From Nocardiopsis sp. N85 (GTDB lineage Bacteria > Actinomycetota > Actinomycetes > Streptosporangiales > Streptosporangiaceae), in the NCBI RefSeq assembly GCF_028882275.1, contig NZ_JARBUT010000008.1, positions 102,422 through 166,421 of the forward strand: a stretch of DNA of 64,000 nucleotides. The letters are read 5' to 3'. Positions within the stretch are counted from its first letter, which is position 1, and each line of letters starts with the position of its first letter. Shown here piece by piece: positions 11,114 to 19,480 of the stretch. The notes beneath the pieces are model-generated. The model was not told the DNA's origin and made no database searches. It saw only the letters and a program-made list of their open reading frames with translations. Both the position numbers and the translations under genes were made by a program.

Positions 11114-12405
11114 CGGTCCACGCCTCCCATCACCGGGTCGATACTGGCCACGGCCGCGATCACGTCCGCCACCGTCCCGCCCTCGCACATGGCGGCGACG
11201 GCCTGGAGGTGGGTGAAGGAGGGATCACGGAAGTGCACGCGGTAGGGGCGGGTGCCCCCGTCGCTGACCGCGTAGCACCCGAGTTCGCCCTTGGCGCTCT
11301 CGACGGCCGCGTAGGTCTGGCCGACCGGGACCCGGAAGCCCTCGGTGACCAGCTTGAAGTGGTGGATGAGCGCTTCCATGGAGCTGCTCATGATGTGCGC
11401 GATGTGGTCGGGCGAGTTGCCCATCCCGTCCGGGCCCAGGGCCAGCTTGGCGGGCCAGCCGATCTTGGCGTCCTCGATCATCACGGGGCCCGGGGCCAGC
11501 TTGTCCAGGCACTGTTCGACGATCTTGAGGCTCTCCTCCATCTCGGCGATGCGCACCCGGTAGCGGGCGTAGACGTCGCCGCCGTCGGAGACCGGGACGT
11601 CGAACTCGTAGCCCTCGTAACCGCAGTACGGCTTGGCCTTGCGCAGGTCGTAGGCCAACCCCGAGGCGCGCAGCAGCGGGCCGGTGACGCCCAGGGCCAT
11701 GCAGCCGGGCAGGTTGAGGTAGGCGACGTCCTTGGTGCGGGCCAGGTAGACCGGGTTCTCGTCGAGGAGCTTGCGCATGATCCCGATGCGCTCGGGCATC
11801 TCCTTGAGGAGTTCGCGGACCTTGCCGACCGCGCCGGGCGGCAGGTCCTGGGCGACCCCTCCGGGCCGGACGTAGGCGTGGTTCATCCGCAGGCCGGTGA
11901 CGAGCTCGAAGACGTCCAGGATCATCTCGCGCTCACGGAACCCGTTGGTCATGACGGTGGTGGCGCCCAGCTCCATGCCGAACGTCGCCATCGCCACGAA
12001 GTGCGAGGCCATCCGGTTGAGCTCCATCATCATCACGCGGATGACGTTGGCCCGGTCCGGGATCCGGTCCTCGATGCCCAGGAGCTTCTCGACCGCCAGG
12101 CAGTACACCGTCTCGTTGAAGAGCGGCGTCAGGTAGTCCATGCGGGTGACGAACGTGGTGCCCTGCGTCCACGTCCGGAACTCCATGTTCTTCTCGATGC
12201 CGGTGTGCAGGTAGCCGATCGCGACACGGGCCTCGGTGCAGGTCTCCCCGTCGAGGGTGAGGACGAGGCGGAGCACGCCGTGGGTGGACGGGTGCTGGGG
12301 CCCCATGTTGACGACGAGACGTTCGGCGCTCGTGGCCTGCGCCTTCTCGATGACCTCGTCCCAGTCGCCGCCGGAGGCGTCGATGTAGTCCTCGGTGACG
12401 GTCAT
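11110..12405 (-). CDS. nuoD: NADH-quinone oxidoreductase subunit D (49-kDa, quinone site)
   Basis: Hydrogenase-large-subunit-like protein that forms the menaquinone site with NuoB. 431 residues, ATG at 12405 with a GGGAGG ribosome-binding site. The characteristic [15 protein letters not shown] occurs near residue 36; its His residues line the quinone pocket in known structures. The C-terminal segment [14 protein letters not shown] followed by [17 protein letters not shown] residues ends in Arg as in the family. Unlike E. coli, where nuoC and nuoD are fused, nuoC is separate here, 34 nt upstream. Confidence 0.97.
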   Translation of the reverse strand: MTVTEDYIDASGGDWDEVIEKAQATSAERLVVNMGPQHPSTHGVLRLVLTLDGETCTEARVAIGYLHTGIEKNMEFRTWTQGTTFVTRMDYLTPLFNETVYCLAVEKLLGIEDRIPDRANVIRVMMMELNRMASHFVAMATFGMELGATTVMTNGFREREMILDVFELVTGLRMNHAYVRPGGVAQDLPPGAVGKVRELLKEMPERIGIMRKLLDENPVYLARTKDVAYLNLPGCMALGVTGPLLRASGLAYDLRKAKPYCGYEGYEFDVPVSDGGDVYARYRVRIAEMEESLKIVEQCLDKLAPGPVMIEDAKIGWPAKLALGPDGMGNSPDHIAHIMSSSMEALIHHFKLVTEGFRVPVGQTYAAVESAKGELGCYAVSDGGTRPYRVHFRDPSFTHLQAVAAMCEGGTVADVIAAVASIDPVMGGVDR

Positions 12406-12439
12406 GCCGTGCCTCCCTTCCGGTGGTGGTTGAGCCGGG

Positions 12440-13180
12440 TCACGTGTACGACCTCCGCTGGTCGGGCGGGGGCACGGTGGCACCCCGGTACTCGACGGGG
12501 ACGCCGCCCAGCGGGTAGTCCTTGCGCTGGGGGTGGCCGTGCCAGTCGTCGGGCATCTGGATCCGGGTGAGCGCCGGGTGTCCGTCGAAGACGATCCCGA
12601 AGAAGTCCCAGGCCTCCCGCTCGTGCCAGTCGTTGGTCGGGTAGACCGACACGATCGACGGGATGTGCGGATCGCTGTCCGGGCAGGTCACGGTGATCCG
12701 GATCTCGCTGTTGTGGGTGATCGAGCGGAACTGGTAGACGGCGTGCAGCTCCCGTCCCGCCTGGTCCGGGAAGTGGACGCCCATCACCCCCAGGCACAGC
12801 TCGTAGCGCAGGGCCGGATCGTCGCGCAGCAGGCGGACCAGTTCGAGCAGGGCCTCGCGGCGCACGTGGAAGGTGATCTCCCCGTACGCCACCTCCACCC
12901 GCTCCACCGCGCCCGCGGCGTCGCCGAGGGCGGCCTCCAGGTCGTCGGCCACCCGGTCGAAGTCGGCGGTGCGCGGGTCGTCCGGGTCGGTGAACGGCCG
13001 CCGGGAGGAGACGGGAGCGCTCCCCCGTACCTGGAGCCCGCCGAACCCGGAGGTGTCGCCGCTGGTGGCCGTGCCGAACATGCCGGTCCGCTTCACGGGT
13101 GCGGCCAGGCGCTCGGTGCCCGACTGGTCGGGGAGGCGCGCGGCCTCTTCGTCGCGTTCGCGCTCGTTGTCGGTGCTCAT
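12440..13180 (-). CDS. nuoC: NADH-quinone oxidoreductase subunit C (30-kDa)
   Basis: Peripheral-arm scaffold subunit. 246 residues, ATG at 13180, one base after the nuoB stop. The first ~75 residues are hydrophilic and low-complexity ([20 protein letters not shown]). The conserved domain then follows, with the signature [15 protein letters not shown] (residues about 190-205) and KDYPLGG near the end. The long N-terminal extension is usual in Streptomyces-type NuoC. The gene is separate from nuoD. Confidence 0.94.
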   Translation of the reverse strand: MSTDNERERDEEAARLPDQSGTERLAAPVKRTGMFGTATSGDTSGFGGLQVRGSAPVSSRRPFTDPDDPRTADFDRVADDLEAALGDAAGAVERVEVAYGEITFHVRREALLELVRLLRDDPALRYELCLGVMGVHFPDQAGRELHAVYQFRSITHNSEIRITVTCPDSDPHIPSIVSVYPTNDWHEREAWDFFGIVFDGHPALTRIQMPDDWHGHPQRKDYPLGGVPVEYRGATVPPPDQRRSYT

Positions 13181-13181
13181 G

Positions 13182-13727
13182 TCAGTCCTTGCTCACCAGG
13201 GGAAGCGACCGGCGGAGCATGCGCTCCTCGATCTCGGTGATCTCCTGCTCGCGGTGCGCGCCGAGCTTGGTGTTCTGCACCTTGTCGTGGAGCTTGAGCA
13301 CCGCGTCCAGGAACATCTCGGGTCGGGGCGGGCAGCCCGGCAGGTACATGTCGACCGGAACGATGTGGTCCACGCCCTGGACGATCGCGTAGTTGTTGAA
13401 CATGCCGCCGCTGGAGGCGCACACACCCATCGCGATGACCCACTTGGGCTCGGGCATCTGGTCGTAGATCTGACGCAGGACGGGGGCCATCTTCTGGCTC
13501 ACCCGGCCGGCGACGACCATGAGGTCGGCCTGGCGCGGGGTGGCGCCGAACTTCTCCATGCCGAAGCGGGCCAGGTCGTAGTGGGGGCCGCCGACGGCCA
13601 TCATCTCGATGGCGCAGCAGGCCAGACCGAACGTCGCGGGCCACATCGAGCTCTTGCGGGCGAGCCCGACGACCTGTTCGACGGTGGTCAGCATGATGCC
13701 GCTGGGCAGTTTCTCTTCGAGTCCCAT
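13182..13727 (-). CDS. nuoB: NADH-quinone oxidoreductase subunit B (cluster N2)
   Basis: Carries the terminal [4Fe-4S] cluster N2 that reduces menaquinone. 181 residues, ATG at 13727. The adjacent Cys pair at residues 37-38 ([10 protein letters not shown]) and later Cys residues in [13 protein letters not shown] and GCPPRPE supply the ligands. The length is normal. It lies between nuoA (64-nt gap) and nuoC (1-nt gap). Confidence 0.97.
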   Translation of the reverse strand: MGLEEKLPSGIMLTTVEQVVGLARKSSMWPATFGLACCAIEMMAVGGPHYDLARFGMEKFGATPRQADLMVVAGRVSQKMAPVLRQIYDQMPEPKWVIAMGVCASSGGMFNNYAIVQGVDHIVPVDMYLPGCPPRPEMFLDAVLKLHDKVQNTKLGAHREQEITEIEERMLRRSLPLVSKD

Positions 13728-13791
13728 CAGCTGCGGACCTCCTCCGGGCTGGGCTGCGGGGTGCGGACGCGGGGTACGGGGAGGCGCGGTG

Positions 13792-14151
13792 TCAGTCCCA
13801 TTCGAGGCCTCCCCGGCGCCACTCGTAGGCGTAGGCGATGGAGACGTTCACCAGGAACAGGACGATCGCGATCAGGCCGAACCAGCCGAGGGCGTCGAAG
13901 TGCACGGCCCAGGGGATGAGGAAGATGATCTCGATGTCGAAGATGATGAACATCATCGCCGTCATGTAGTACTTGACGGTGAAACGACCGCCGCCGGCAG
14001 GCTGCGGCGTGGGCTCGATGCCGCATTCGTAGGCCTGCATCTTGGCGCGGTTGTAGCGCTTGGGTCCCAGGACCGCGCCGGCGACCATGGACACCACGAC
14101 GAACGCGGCGCCGATCCCGCCGAGCACGAATATCGGTGCGTAGAGTTCCAC
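13792..14151 (-). CDS. nuoA: NADH-quinone oxidoreductase subunit A
   Basis: Three-helix membrane subunit and first gene of the nuo series. 119 residues from a GTG at 14151 preceded by a strong GGAAGGAGGG ribosome-binding site. The family motif YECGIEPT is present after helix 1; the segment [22 protein letters not shown] carries the conserved acidic residues of helix 2. A candidate Rex site lies 54-71 nt upstream of the start, so a second nuo promoter here is plausible. Confidence 0.96.
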   Translation of the reverse strand: MELYAPIFVLGGIGAAFVVVSMVAGAVLGPKRYNRAKMQAYECGIEPTPQPAGGGRFTVKYYMTAMMFIIFDIEIIFLIPWAVHFDALGWFGLIAIVLFLVNVSIAYAYEWRRGGLEWD

Positions 14152-14204
14152 CGGTCACCCTCCTTCCGGCTGGTCGGCGCGGACGCCCGAGCGGGGCGAG
14201 GCGC

Positions 14205-14222
14205 TTGTGATTGCTTTCACTT
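14205..14222. promoter_or_regulatory. Degenerate Rex-like operator upstream of nuoA
   Basis: TTGTGATTGCTTTCACTT matches the Rex consensus TTGTGAAnnnnTTCACAA at 11 of 14 fixed positions. In Streptomyces coelicolor, Rex controls the nuo operon. The position, just upstream of nuoA, fits a repressor site, but the right half is weak. It may be a secondary site to the perfect one upstream of the menJ-like gene. Confidence 0.45.
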
Positions 14223-14297
14223 GTGCGGGCTCATCTCTGGATCCGTCCCGTCGTCCCCGGTCACGGCGTCGAGCGGCCGCCCGGAGGGCGGGGCTGC

Positions 14298-15614
14298 TTA
14301 TGCCGCGGGGGCGATCTTGGACAGGCCGTTGATGACCCGGTCCATGGCGTCGCCCTGCGTGGGTTCGGTGAGGTTGGCGAGCATCTTGAGCGCGAACTTC
14401 ATGAGGGTGCGCTGGCGCAGGCCGTACTTGGTCGCGTACTTCATGAACTCGGGCTGGCCGATCATCTTCACGAAGTAGCGACCCAGCGTGTAGTAGCCGC
14501 CGTAGGTGTCGGCGAGGACCTGGGGGTAGCGCAACAGGGCGCGCTCGCGGGTCTGCTGGGTGGTGCGCCCGTGCGCCTGCACGATCACCTCGGCGGCGAT
14601 GTTGCCCGCCTCCATGGCGTAGGCGATGCCCTCGCCGTTGAAGGGGTTCACCATGCCGCCGGCGTCGCCGACGAGCAGGAGGCCGCGCGAGTAGTGCGGG
14701 ACCCGGTTGAAGCCCATGGGCAGGGCGGCGCCGCGGACGGGCGTGGTCCGGTTCTCCTCGGTGAAACCCCACTCCTCCGGCATGGAGTCGGTCCAGCGCC
14801 GCAGCAGCCTGCGGTAGTCGACGTCCTGGAAGGAGCTGGTGGAGTTGAGGATGCCCAGGCCCACGTTGCTGGTGCCGTCACCGACACCGAAGATCCAGCC
14901 GTAGCCGGGCAGGAGCACGTCCTTGTCGCCGCTCTTGTCCCACAGTTCCAGCCAGGATTCGAGGAAGTCGTCATCGTGGCGGGGGCTCGTGAAGTAGGTG
15001 CGCACGGCCACGCCCATGGGGCGGTCGTCGCGCTTGCGGATGCCCATGGCGACGGACAGGCGCGAGGAGTTGCCGTCGGCCGCGACGACCAGCGGCGCCC
15101 GGAAGGTCACGGGTTCGCGGTCGGCGTTCTTGGCGTGGACCCCGACGATGCGGTTGCTGCGCTCGTCCATGAGGGGTCCGGTGACGGTGGTGCGCTCCAG
15201 GAGCTTGGCGCCGGCGGTGACGGCGCGGTCCACCAGGATCTGATCGAAGTCGAACCGGGTGCGCACGAGACCGAAGCCGGGGTAGGCGGCCAGGTCGGGC
15301 CAGGGGAGTTCGAGGCGGGCGCCGGCGCCGACGATGCGCAGGCCGTGGTTCTTGATCCAGCCCTCGTCCTCGAAGGTGATGCCCATGGCGGTGAGCTGTT
15401 TGACCGCCCTGGGGGTCAGGCCGTCACCGCAGACCTTCTCCCGGGGGAAGGCGGTCTTCTCCAGGAGGAGGACGTCGAGTCCGGCCTGGGCCAGGTAGTA
15501 GGCGGTGGTGGAGCCGGACGGTCCGGCACCGACGACGATGACGTCGGCGTCGTACTCGACGCGGTCCCGACCTCGGCCTCTGAGGTCGGGAGAGGAGGTG
15601 GCTGTCTCGCTCAC
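14298..15614 (-). CDS. menJ: Geranylgeranyl reductase family flavoprotein, probably menaquinone reductase (MenJ-like)
   Basis: FAD-dependent reductase of the GGR family. In mycobacteria MenJ (Rv0561c) saturates one isoprene unit of menaquinone; the same role is inferred here from the neighbours menG and nuo. 438 residues from a GTG at 15614 with GAGGAA upstream. An N-terminal Rossmann motif (VVGAGPSGSTTAYYLA, residues ~27-42), the PxxYxWxFP-like region (PGYGWIFGVGD) and the GDAGGMVNPFNGEGI FAD motif are visible. It is followed by nuoA after a 146-bp gap on the same strand. It could instead act on other polyprenyl lipids such as carotenoid or archaeol-like chains, but no such genes are nearby. 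Confidence 0.8.
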   Translation of the reverse strand: MSETATSSPDLRGRGRDRVEYDADVIVVGAGPSGSTTAYYLAQAGLDVLLLEKTAFPREKVCGDGLTPRAVKQLTAMGITFEDEGWIKNHGLRIVGAGARLELPWPDLAAYPGFGLVRTRFDFDQILVDRAVTAGAKLLERTTVTGPLMDERSNRIVGVHAKNADREPVTFRAPLVVAADGNSSRLSVAMGIRKRDDRPMGVAVRTYFTSPRHDDDFLESWLELWDKSGDKDVLLPGYGWIFGVGDGTSNVGLGILNSTSSFQDVDYRRLLRRWTDSMPEEWGFTEENRTTPVRGAALPMGFNRVPHYSRGLLLVGDAGGMVNPFNGEGIAYAMEAGNIAAEVIVQAHGRTTQQTRERALLRYPQVLADTYGGYYTLGRYFVKMIGQPEFMKYATKYGLRQRTLMKFALKMLANLTEPTQGDAMDRVINGLSKIAPAA

Positions 15615-15836
15615 GGGTGGTTCCTCGACTGCTCGCGCGGGTGCACCGTGGCGGGCCTGTGCGGGGTTCCGACCCGCTCACGGGGGGTTGTCCTGTCGTG
15701 TTCTCTCGGTGTTATGGGGACGGGGTAACGGTCCCGCCGCATGGCTCTCCGTGCGGGGTCCGTGACCGCGTGCTTTGTACGGTTGAGGACTTATGCCATG
15801 TCGGACATAGGGCCATGTGTCTCATCCCTCGTGTCC

Positions 15837-15854
15837 TTGTGAAGCACTTCACAA
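15837..15854. promoter_or_regulatory. Rex operator (ROP), perfect match
   Basis: TTGTGAAGCACTTCACAA matches the published actinobacterial Rex consensus TTGTGAAnnnnTTCACAA at every fixed base, inside a longer CTTGTGAAG/CTTCACAAG inverted repeat (15836-15855). It lies 223 bp upstream of the menJ-like start in the 504-bp gap between menG and menJ. A TAGACT hexamer on the minus strand at 15868-15873, immediately upstream in the transcription direction, could be the -10 element, but no convincing -35 was found. Rex represses when NADH/NAD+ is low. Confidence 0.8.
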
Positions 15855-16031
15855 GCCTCTTTTCGGCAGTCTAGACCCTTGGGGGCCGGGTTGCGAGCCC
15901 GGGGGGGTATACGCAGCGAAACATTCTCAATCGCCCCATAGGCGCATGAGAGCCACCAAAGGCCCCACTGATGAACAAATACGCAGCTCATAGTCTTTTC
16001 CATCGCCACATGCGCCACACCGAACACACGA

Positions 16032-16064
16032 AAAACCCGAGGAGCACAGGACTCCTCGGGTTTT
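16032..16064. terminator. Bidirectional rho-independent terminator after menG
   Basis: A perfect 13-bp stem, AAAACCCGAGGAG pairing with CTCCTCGGGTTTT, with a 7-nt loop. A-rich and T-rich flanks form the U-tract in either direction. It lies 55 nt past the menG stop and upstream of the Rex-controlled menJ-nuo unit, insulating the two transcripts. Confidence 0.85.
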
Positions 16065-16118
16065 GAGAGCTTTGAAGCTATTCAAGAAGAAGACGACATC
16101 ATGCGCCTTATGTCGCTT

Positions 16119-16829
16119 TTACTTCTCTCGGAAGCCGCGGTGGAGGGCCACGATCCCGCACGACAGGTTCCGCCAGGCGACACGGGACCACCCGGCGTCC
16201 TGGAGGTGTCGGGCGAGGTCGGCCTGGGCCGGCCAGGCCACGATCGACTCCGAGAGGTAGTCGTAGGACTCGCTCTTGCCCGACACCGCGCCGGCGATCC
16301 GGGGCAGCGCGGCCATGAGGTAGGTCGAGTAGAGACGGTCGACGAATTCCACCGGGATGTGGCTGAACTCGCAGATCACCACACGGCCGCCGACCTTGGT
16401 CACCCGCAGCAGTTCGCGCAGGGCCCGGTCCACGTCGTTGACGTTGCGCAGGCCGAACGAAATGGTCACCGCGTCGAAGGTCTCGTCGGCGAAGGGCAGG
16501 TGCAGGGCGTCGCCGGCGACGAAGGTGACGCCGCCCCTGGAGGCGCCACCACGCCGTCGGACGCCGGTGGTGAGCATGCCCAGCGAGAAGTCGCAGGCGA
16601 TCACCCGGGCGCCCTTGCGGATGAAGGACTCCGAGGAGGTACCGGTGCCCGCGGCCAGGTCCAGGACCAGCTCACCGCTGTGGGCGTCGACGGCGTTGAC
16701 GGTCGCCCGGCGCCAGGCGCGGTCCTGACCGAGGGAGATGACGTCGTTGACGAGGTCGTAACGGTCGGCGATGCCGTCGAACATCGCCGCGACGTCCTGG
16801 GGCTTCTTGTCGAGTTCAGCGCGGGCCAT
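16119..16829 (-). CDS. menG: Demethylmenaquinone methyltransferase
   Basis: SAM-dependent C-methylation of demethylmenaquinone, the last ring step of menaquinone synthesis. 236 residues, ATG at 16829 ([21 protein letters not shown]). Family motifs: [20 protein letters not shown] near the start, SAM motif [26 protein letters not shown] and YDYLSESI near the end, all in the UbiE/MenG pattern. Ubiquinone use is unlikely in an actinobacterium. It has its own terminator and lies upstream of the menJ-nuo operon on the same strand. Confidence 0.93.
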   Translation of the reverse strand: MARAELDKKPQDVAAMFDGIADRYDLVNDVISLGQDRAWRRATVNAVDAHSGELVLDLAAGTGTSSESFIRKGARVIACDFSLGMLTTGVRRRGGASRGGVTFVAGDALHLPFADETFDAVTISFGLRNVNDVDRALRELLRVTKVGGRVVICEFSHIPVEFVDRLYSTYLMAALPRIAGAVSGKSESYDYLSESIVAWPAQADLARHLQDAGWSRVAWRNLSCGIVALHRGFREK

Positions 16830-16976
16830 ACCCCACAGCCTACGGCCGCCCCGAGCCGAACGCGCCGGGGACCGGACCCCGCACGGGATCGGTTTCATCA
16901 CTGTGTGTGATTTCGGACCAACTCTTTGCAAGAATCGGTCATGTCCTTCCCTGACGCACCACCGAGGAGACCGTCC

Positions 16977-18239
16977 GTGAAACCCAAGTTCACCGCCCTG
17001 GCGTTGGGCATGGCCCTGTTGGTCCCGATCGGGGCTCCGACGCCGGCCGTCGCGGGCGACACCGCGCATCGGTCCGTGGTGAGCGAGCGACCCGTCCGCT
17101 GGACCCCGCACGTCCTGGACGGAGCCGTCAAGGACATCGTGCGCGTCGGGAACGTCGTCATCGTCGCCGGAGGGTTCGGCCGGGTCGCCGAGGCCGACCG
17201 GGACCGCACGCACGAACTGCACAACATCTTCGCGTTCGAGCACGGGACCGGGCGGATCATCCACGACTTCACCCCCCGGGTGAACGGGACCGTCAACTCG
17301 GTGGTGCCCGGACCGGACGGCACCGTCGTCATCGGCGGCGAGTTCCGGGCGGTCAACGGCACCGCCGCGCGCGGGCTCGCACGGCTGCGGCTCTTCGACG
17401 GTTCCCGGGTCGCGGCGTTCACCACGACCGTGGACGGCGGCGCCGTCCACCGGCTGGCCACCGACGGCTCCCGGCTCTACGTCGGCGGTTCCTTCCGCGG
17501 GATCGGCGGGACCGCGCGTCCGGCGATCGCCCGGCTGAACACGGTCACCGGCGCGGTGGACCCCCGGTTCTCCCCGGTCGTCTCCGAGGAGCGCCGGGGC
17601 GGCCTGCGGGTGCAGGAACTGGCCCTGAGCCCCGACGGGCGACGGCTGGTGATCAACGGGACGTTCACCAAGGTGAACGGACAGAGCCGATACCAGATCG
17701 CCATGCTGGACACCGCGACCGGCCGCCCCACCCGGTGGTCGACGAAGGCGTTCGAGCCGGAGTGCGACTACTCGGCGATGCACACCTACATGCGGCAGAT
17801 GGACTTCGCCCCCGACGGCTCCTACTTCGCGCTGGTGACGGCGGGCGGCCCGCAGACCAAGCCGGGACTGTGCAAGGCCGTGGTGAGGTTCGAGAACAAC
17901 GACACCGCGAACTCCACGCCCACGTGGTCCAACAAGACCGGCGGCGATTCGCTGTACTCGGTCGAGGTGACCGGGGCCGCCGTGTACGCGGGCGGTCACC
18001 AGAGGTGGATGGACAACGAGCAGGGCGCCCTCAACCCGGGGCCGGGGTCGGTCGCCCGCGAGGGCATCGCCGCCGTCGACCCGCGCACCGGACGCGCCCT
18101 GGCCTGGAACCCGGGCCGGTCCCGGGGGCACGGTGTGGAGGCCATGCACGCCACCCCGGAAGGGCTGTACGTCGGCAGCGACACCGAGCGGCTGGCCGGC
18201 GAGTACCACGCCCGCCTGGGCATGTTCCCCATCGGCTGA
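16977..18239 (+). CDS. Secreted beta-propeller (delta-60-like repeat) protein
   Basis: 420 residues from a GTG at 16977 with AGGAG eight bases upstream; an ATG at 16941 is a weaker alternative. A Sec signal peptide is clear ([20 protein letters not shown], cleavage near AVA-GD). The mature part contains repeated units with patterns such as [26 protein letters not shown] and [12 protein letters not shown], each followed by AR-L-tt--v, the delta-60/DUF5122 pattern that folds as a beta-propeller. Two Cys pairs may form disulfides. No catalytic motif is visible and the function is unknown. It is transcribed divergently from menG and ends in a strong terminator. Confidence 0.8.
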   Translation: MKPKFTALALGMALLVPIGAPTPAVAGDTAHRSVVSERPVRWTPHVLDGAVKDIVRVGNVVIVAGGFGRVAEADRDRTHELHNIFAFEHGTGRIIHDFTPRVNGTVNSVVPGPDGTVVIGGEFRAVNGTAARGLARLRLFDGSRVAAFTTTVDGGAVHRLATDGSRLYVGGSFRGIGGTARPAIARLNTVTGAVDPRFSPVVSEERRGGLRVQELALSPDGRRLVINGTFTKVNGQSRYQIAMLDTATGRPTRWSTKAFEPECDYSAMHTYMRQMDFAPDGSYFALVTAGGPQTKPGLCKAVVRFENNDTANSTPTWSNKTGGDSLYSVEVTGAAVYAGGHQRWMDNEQGALNPGPGSVAREGIAAVDPRTGRALAWNPGRSRGHGVEAMHATPEGLYVGSDTERLAGEYHARLGMFPIG

Positions 18240-18243
18240 CCCC

Positions 18244-18274
18244 GGTGGGCCCCGACCTTCGGCCGGGGCCCACC
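18244..18274. terminator. Bidirectional terminator between convergent genes
   Basis: An 11-bp perfect stem, GGTGGGCCCCG with CGGGGCCCACC, plus two inner C-G pairs around a TTC loop. It fills the 36-bp gap between the convergent propeller gene and the HicB-like gene. There is no clear T-run. Confidence 0.7.
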
Positions 18275-18275
18275 C

Positions 18276-18716
18276 TCACACCGCCGTGCGTTCGCCCGGC
18301 TTGCGCCCCCGCCGGGCGGTACCGCCGAGCCCGTTCAGCGACTGCTGCACACGCTGGTGGGACAGGTTGACCGCGCCGGCCATGGTCCGCTGGGACAGGC
18401 CCGCCTCGCGCATGGCATCGAGCGCCCGGCTCCGGCCGCTCTCGTGCTCCTCAACGACCTGGTGGAAACGCTCTTCGACCTCGATGAAGTGGGAGAGCTC
18501 CTCGGTGACGTCCCTGCCGTCGAGCTCGTGGCGCCAGGTGATCGTGAAGTCCTCGGGAGCGCTGTCGGTCAGATCTGCGATGGCCTCGGGCACTTCTTCC
18601 CGGATGTCCGAGAAGTTCACGTGGTCAAGGCCGCCGAACCTTCCTTCGGGCAGGCCGCCGATCATGGCCGCCCACAGATCCTCGTCTCTGGTGACGGTCA
18701 CGGTGCAGTGGGTCAT
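18276..18716 (-). CDS. HicB-like domain protein with C-terminal helix-turn-helix
   Basis: 146 residues, ATG at 18716 with GGAGAAG upstream; a GTG one codon earlier is possible. The N-terminal part (CTVTVTRDEDLWAAMIGGLP, then a DIREEVPEAIADLT helix and PEDFTITW) resembles the HicB antitoxin fold. The C-terminal part (ALDAMREAGLSQRTMAGAVN, then LSHQRVQQSLNG) is a helix-turn-helix. No HicA-type toxin of 50-80 residues is adjacent: downstream is a terminator and upstream only a 24-codon reading frame (GTG at 18788) that overlaps its start. It is therefore an orphan regulator or a decayed toxin-antitoxin remnant. Partner and target are unknown. Confidence 0.65.
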   Translation of the reverse strand: MTHCTVTVTRDEDLWAAMIGGLPEGRFGGLDHVNFSDIREEVPEAIADLTDSAPEDFTITWRHELDGRDVTEELSHFIEVEERFHQVVEEHESGRSRALDAMREAGLSQRTMAGAVNLSHQRVQQSLNGLGGTARRGRKPGERTAV

Positions 18717-18852
18717 CACTTCTCCACCCGCTTCTCTCCGAACAGGCCCGTCAGCCCTCTCTCGATGTCCTGAAGCACGGGCCGACTCACGTCGCCAGGG
18801 TGACCAGTCGCAGGGGACCCACCGACCTGGACGCTGACGGCGGTGGGGATTT

Positions 18853-18886
18853 CACCCAAGGTTTCTTGGCCAAGAAACCTTGGGTG
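18853..18886. promoter_or_regulatory. Perfect 34-bp palindrome, probable operator of the ArsR-MFS operon
   Basis: The half-site CACCCAAGGTTTCTTGG is followed directly by its exact reverse complement. It covers the -35 element and most of the spacer of the arsR promoter and ends 15 bp before the arsR start codon. Such a site is expected for self-repression by a dimeric or double-dimeric winged-helix protein. It may also affect the opposite strand toward the HicB-like gene. Confidence 0.75.
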
Positions 18887-18894
18887 TTTATGAT
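18866..18894 (+). promoter_or_regulatory. Promoter for leaderless arsR-MFS transcript
   Basis: -35 TTGGCC at 18866-18871, 17-bp spacer, -10 TATGAT at 18889-18894. The ATG at 18902 lies seven bases past the -10, so transcription should begin at the start codon itself. No Shine-Dalgarno sequence precedes that ATG, which agrees with leaderless translation. Confidence 0.65.
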
Positions 18895-18901
18895 GCCGGG
18901 T

Positions 18902-19480
18902 ATGAGCGATGAGACCCCCCGCGATCCCTTCGAGAACGCCAAGCACCTGGACGCCCGGTCGCTGCGCGGTCTGGCGCATCCGCTGCGGATGCACATCCTG
19001 GACCTGTTGCAGGCGCACGGGCCGGCGACCGGCAAGACGCTCGCCGAGCGGCTGAACGTGTCCTCGGCGTCGGTGAGCTACCACCTGCGGCAGTTGGAGA
19101 CGCACGGGTTCATCGAGGAGGACCCGGGGTTGGGCACCTCCCGGGAGCGCTGGTGGAGGGCCGTCCACAAGGGCTTCCGGTTCCCCGAGCACCTGGACAC
19201 CGACGAGCCCGAGCTGAGCACCGCCGTGCGGCTGGCGCTGGCGGCGAGCTGGAGCCGCGACCTGGCGGCGGCGATCGGCGGATGGACCGCCCAGCCGGAG
19301 GGCTGGCGCGAGGCGCAGGTGATGGCCGGACGCCGGACGCACCTGACCCTGGAACAGCTGGAGGGGCTGCGCCGGGACATGAAGGAGGTGCTGGACCGGT
19401 ACGCGCACGAGGAGCCCGTTCCCGGCGGGCGGTCCGTGCACGTCCAGTTCGCCGCCTTCCCCGACCCGGACGAGCGGTGA
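18902..19480 (+). CDS. ArsR/HTH_20-family winged-helix transcriptional regulator
   Basis: 192 residues from a leaderless ATG at 18902 (MSDETPRDPFENAKHLDARS). The winged HTH occupies residues ~18-85: SLRGLAHPLRMHILDLLQ, then GKTLAERLNVSSASVSYHLRQL (recognition helix) and a wing with RERWWRAV. There are no metal-binding Cys residues of the ArsR/SmtB kind. The C-terminal ~100 residues form a helical domain of the type found in actinobacterial regulators paired with MFS exporters. The stop overlaps the transporter start (GTGA). It probably represses its own operon through the 34-bp palindrome; the inducer is unknown. Confidence 0.85.
   Translation: MSDETPRDPFENAKHLDARSLRGLAHPLRMHILDLLQAHGPATGKTLAERLNVSSASVSYHLRQLETHGFIEEDPGLGTSRERWWRAVHKGFRFPEHLDTDEPELSTAVRLALAASWSRDLAAAIGGWTAQPEGWREAQVMAGRRTHLTLEQLEGLRRDMKEVLDRYAHEEPVPGGRSVHVQFAAFPDPDER

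Noticed and set aside
15791..16027. 78-codon minus frame with lower GC in the menG-menJ gap
   Set aside because: It runs through the Rex operator, has no ribosome-binding site and no family resemblance.
16119..18209. Possible long N-terminal extension of menG to 696 residues
   Set aside because: The added part is antisense to the secreted propeller gene; MenG family proteins start at the ATG at 16829.
18716..18788. 24-codon frame (VSRPVLQDIERGLTGLFGEK) overlapping the HicB-like start
   Set aside because: Too short and without a Shine-Dalgarno sequence to call as a gene, though its overlap with the next start is noted in the findings.
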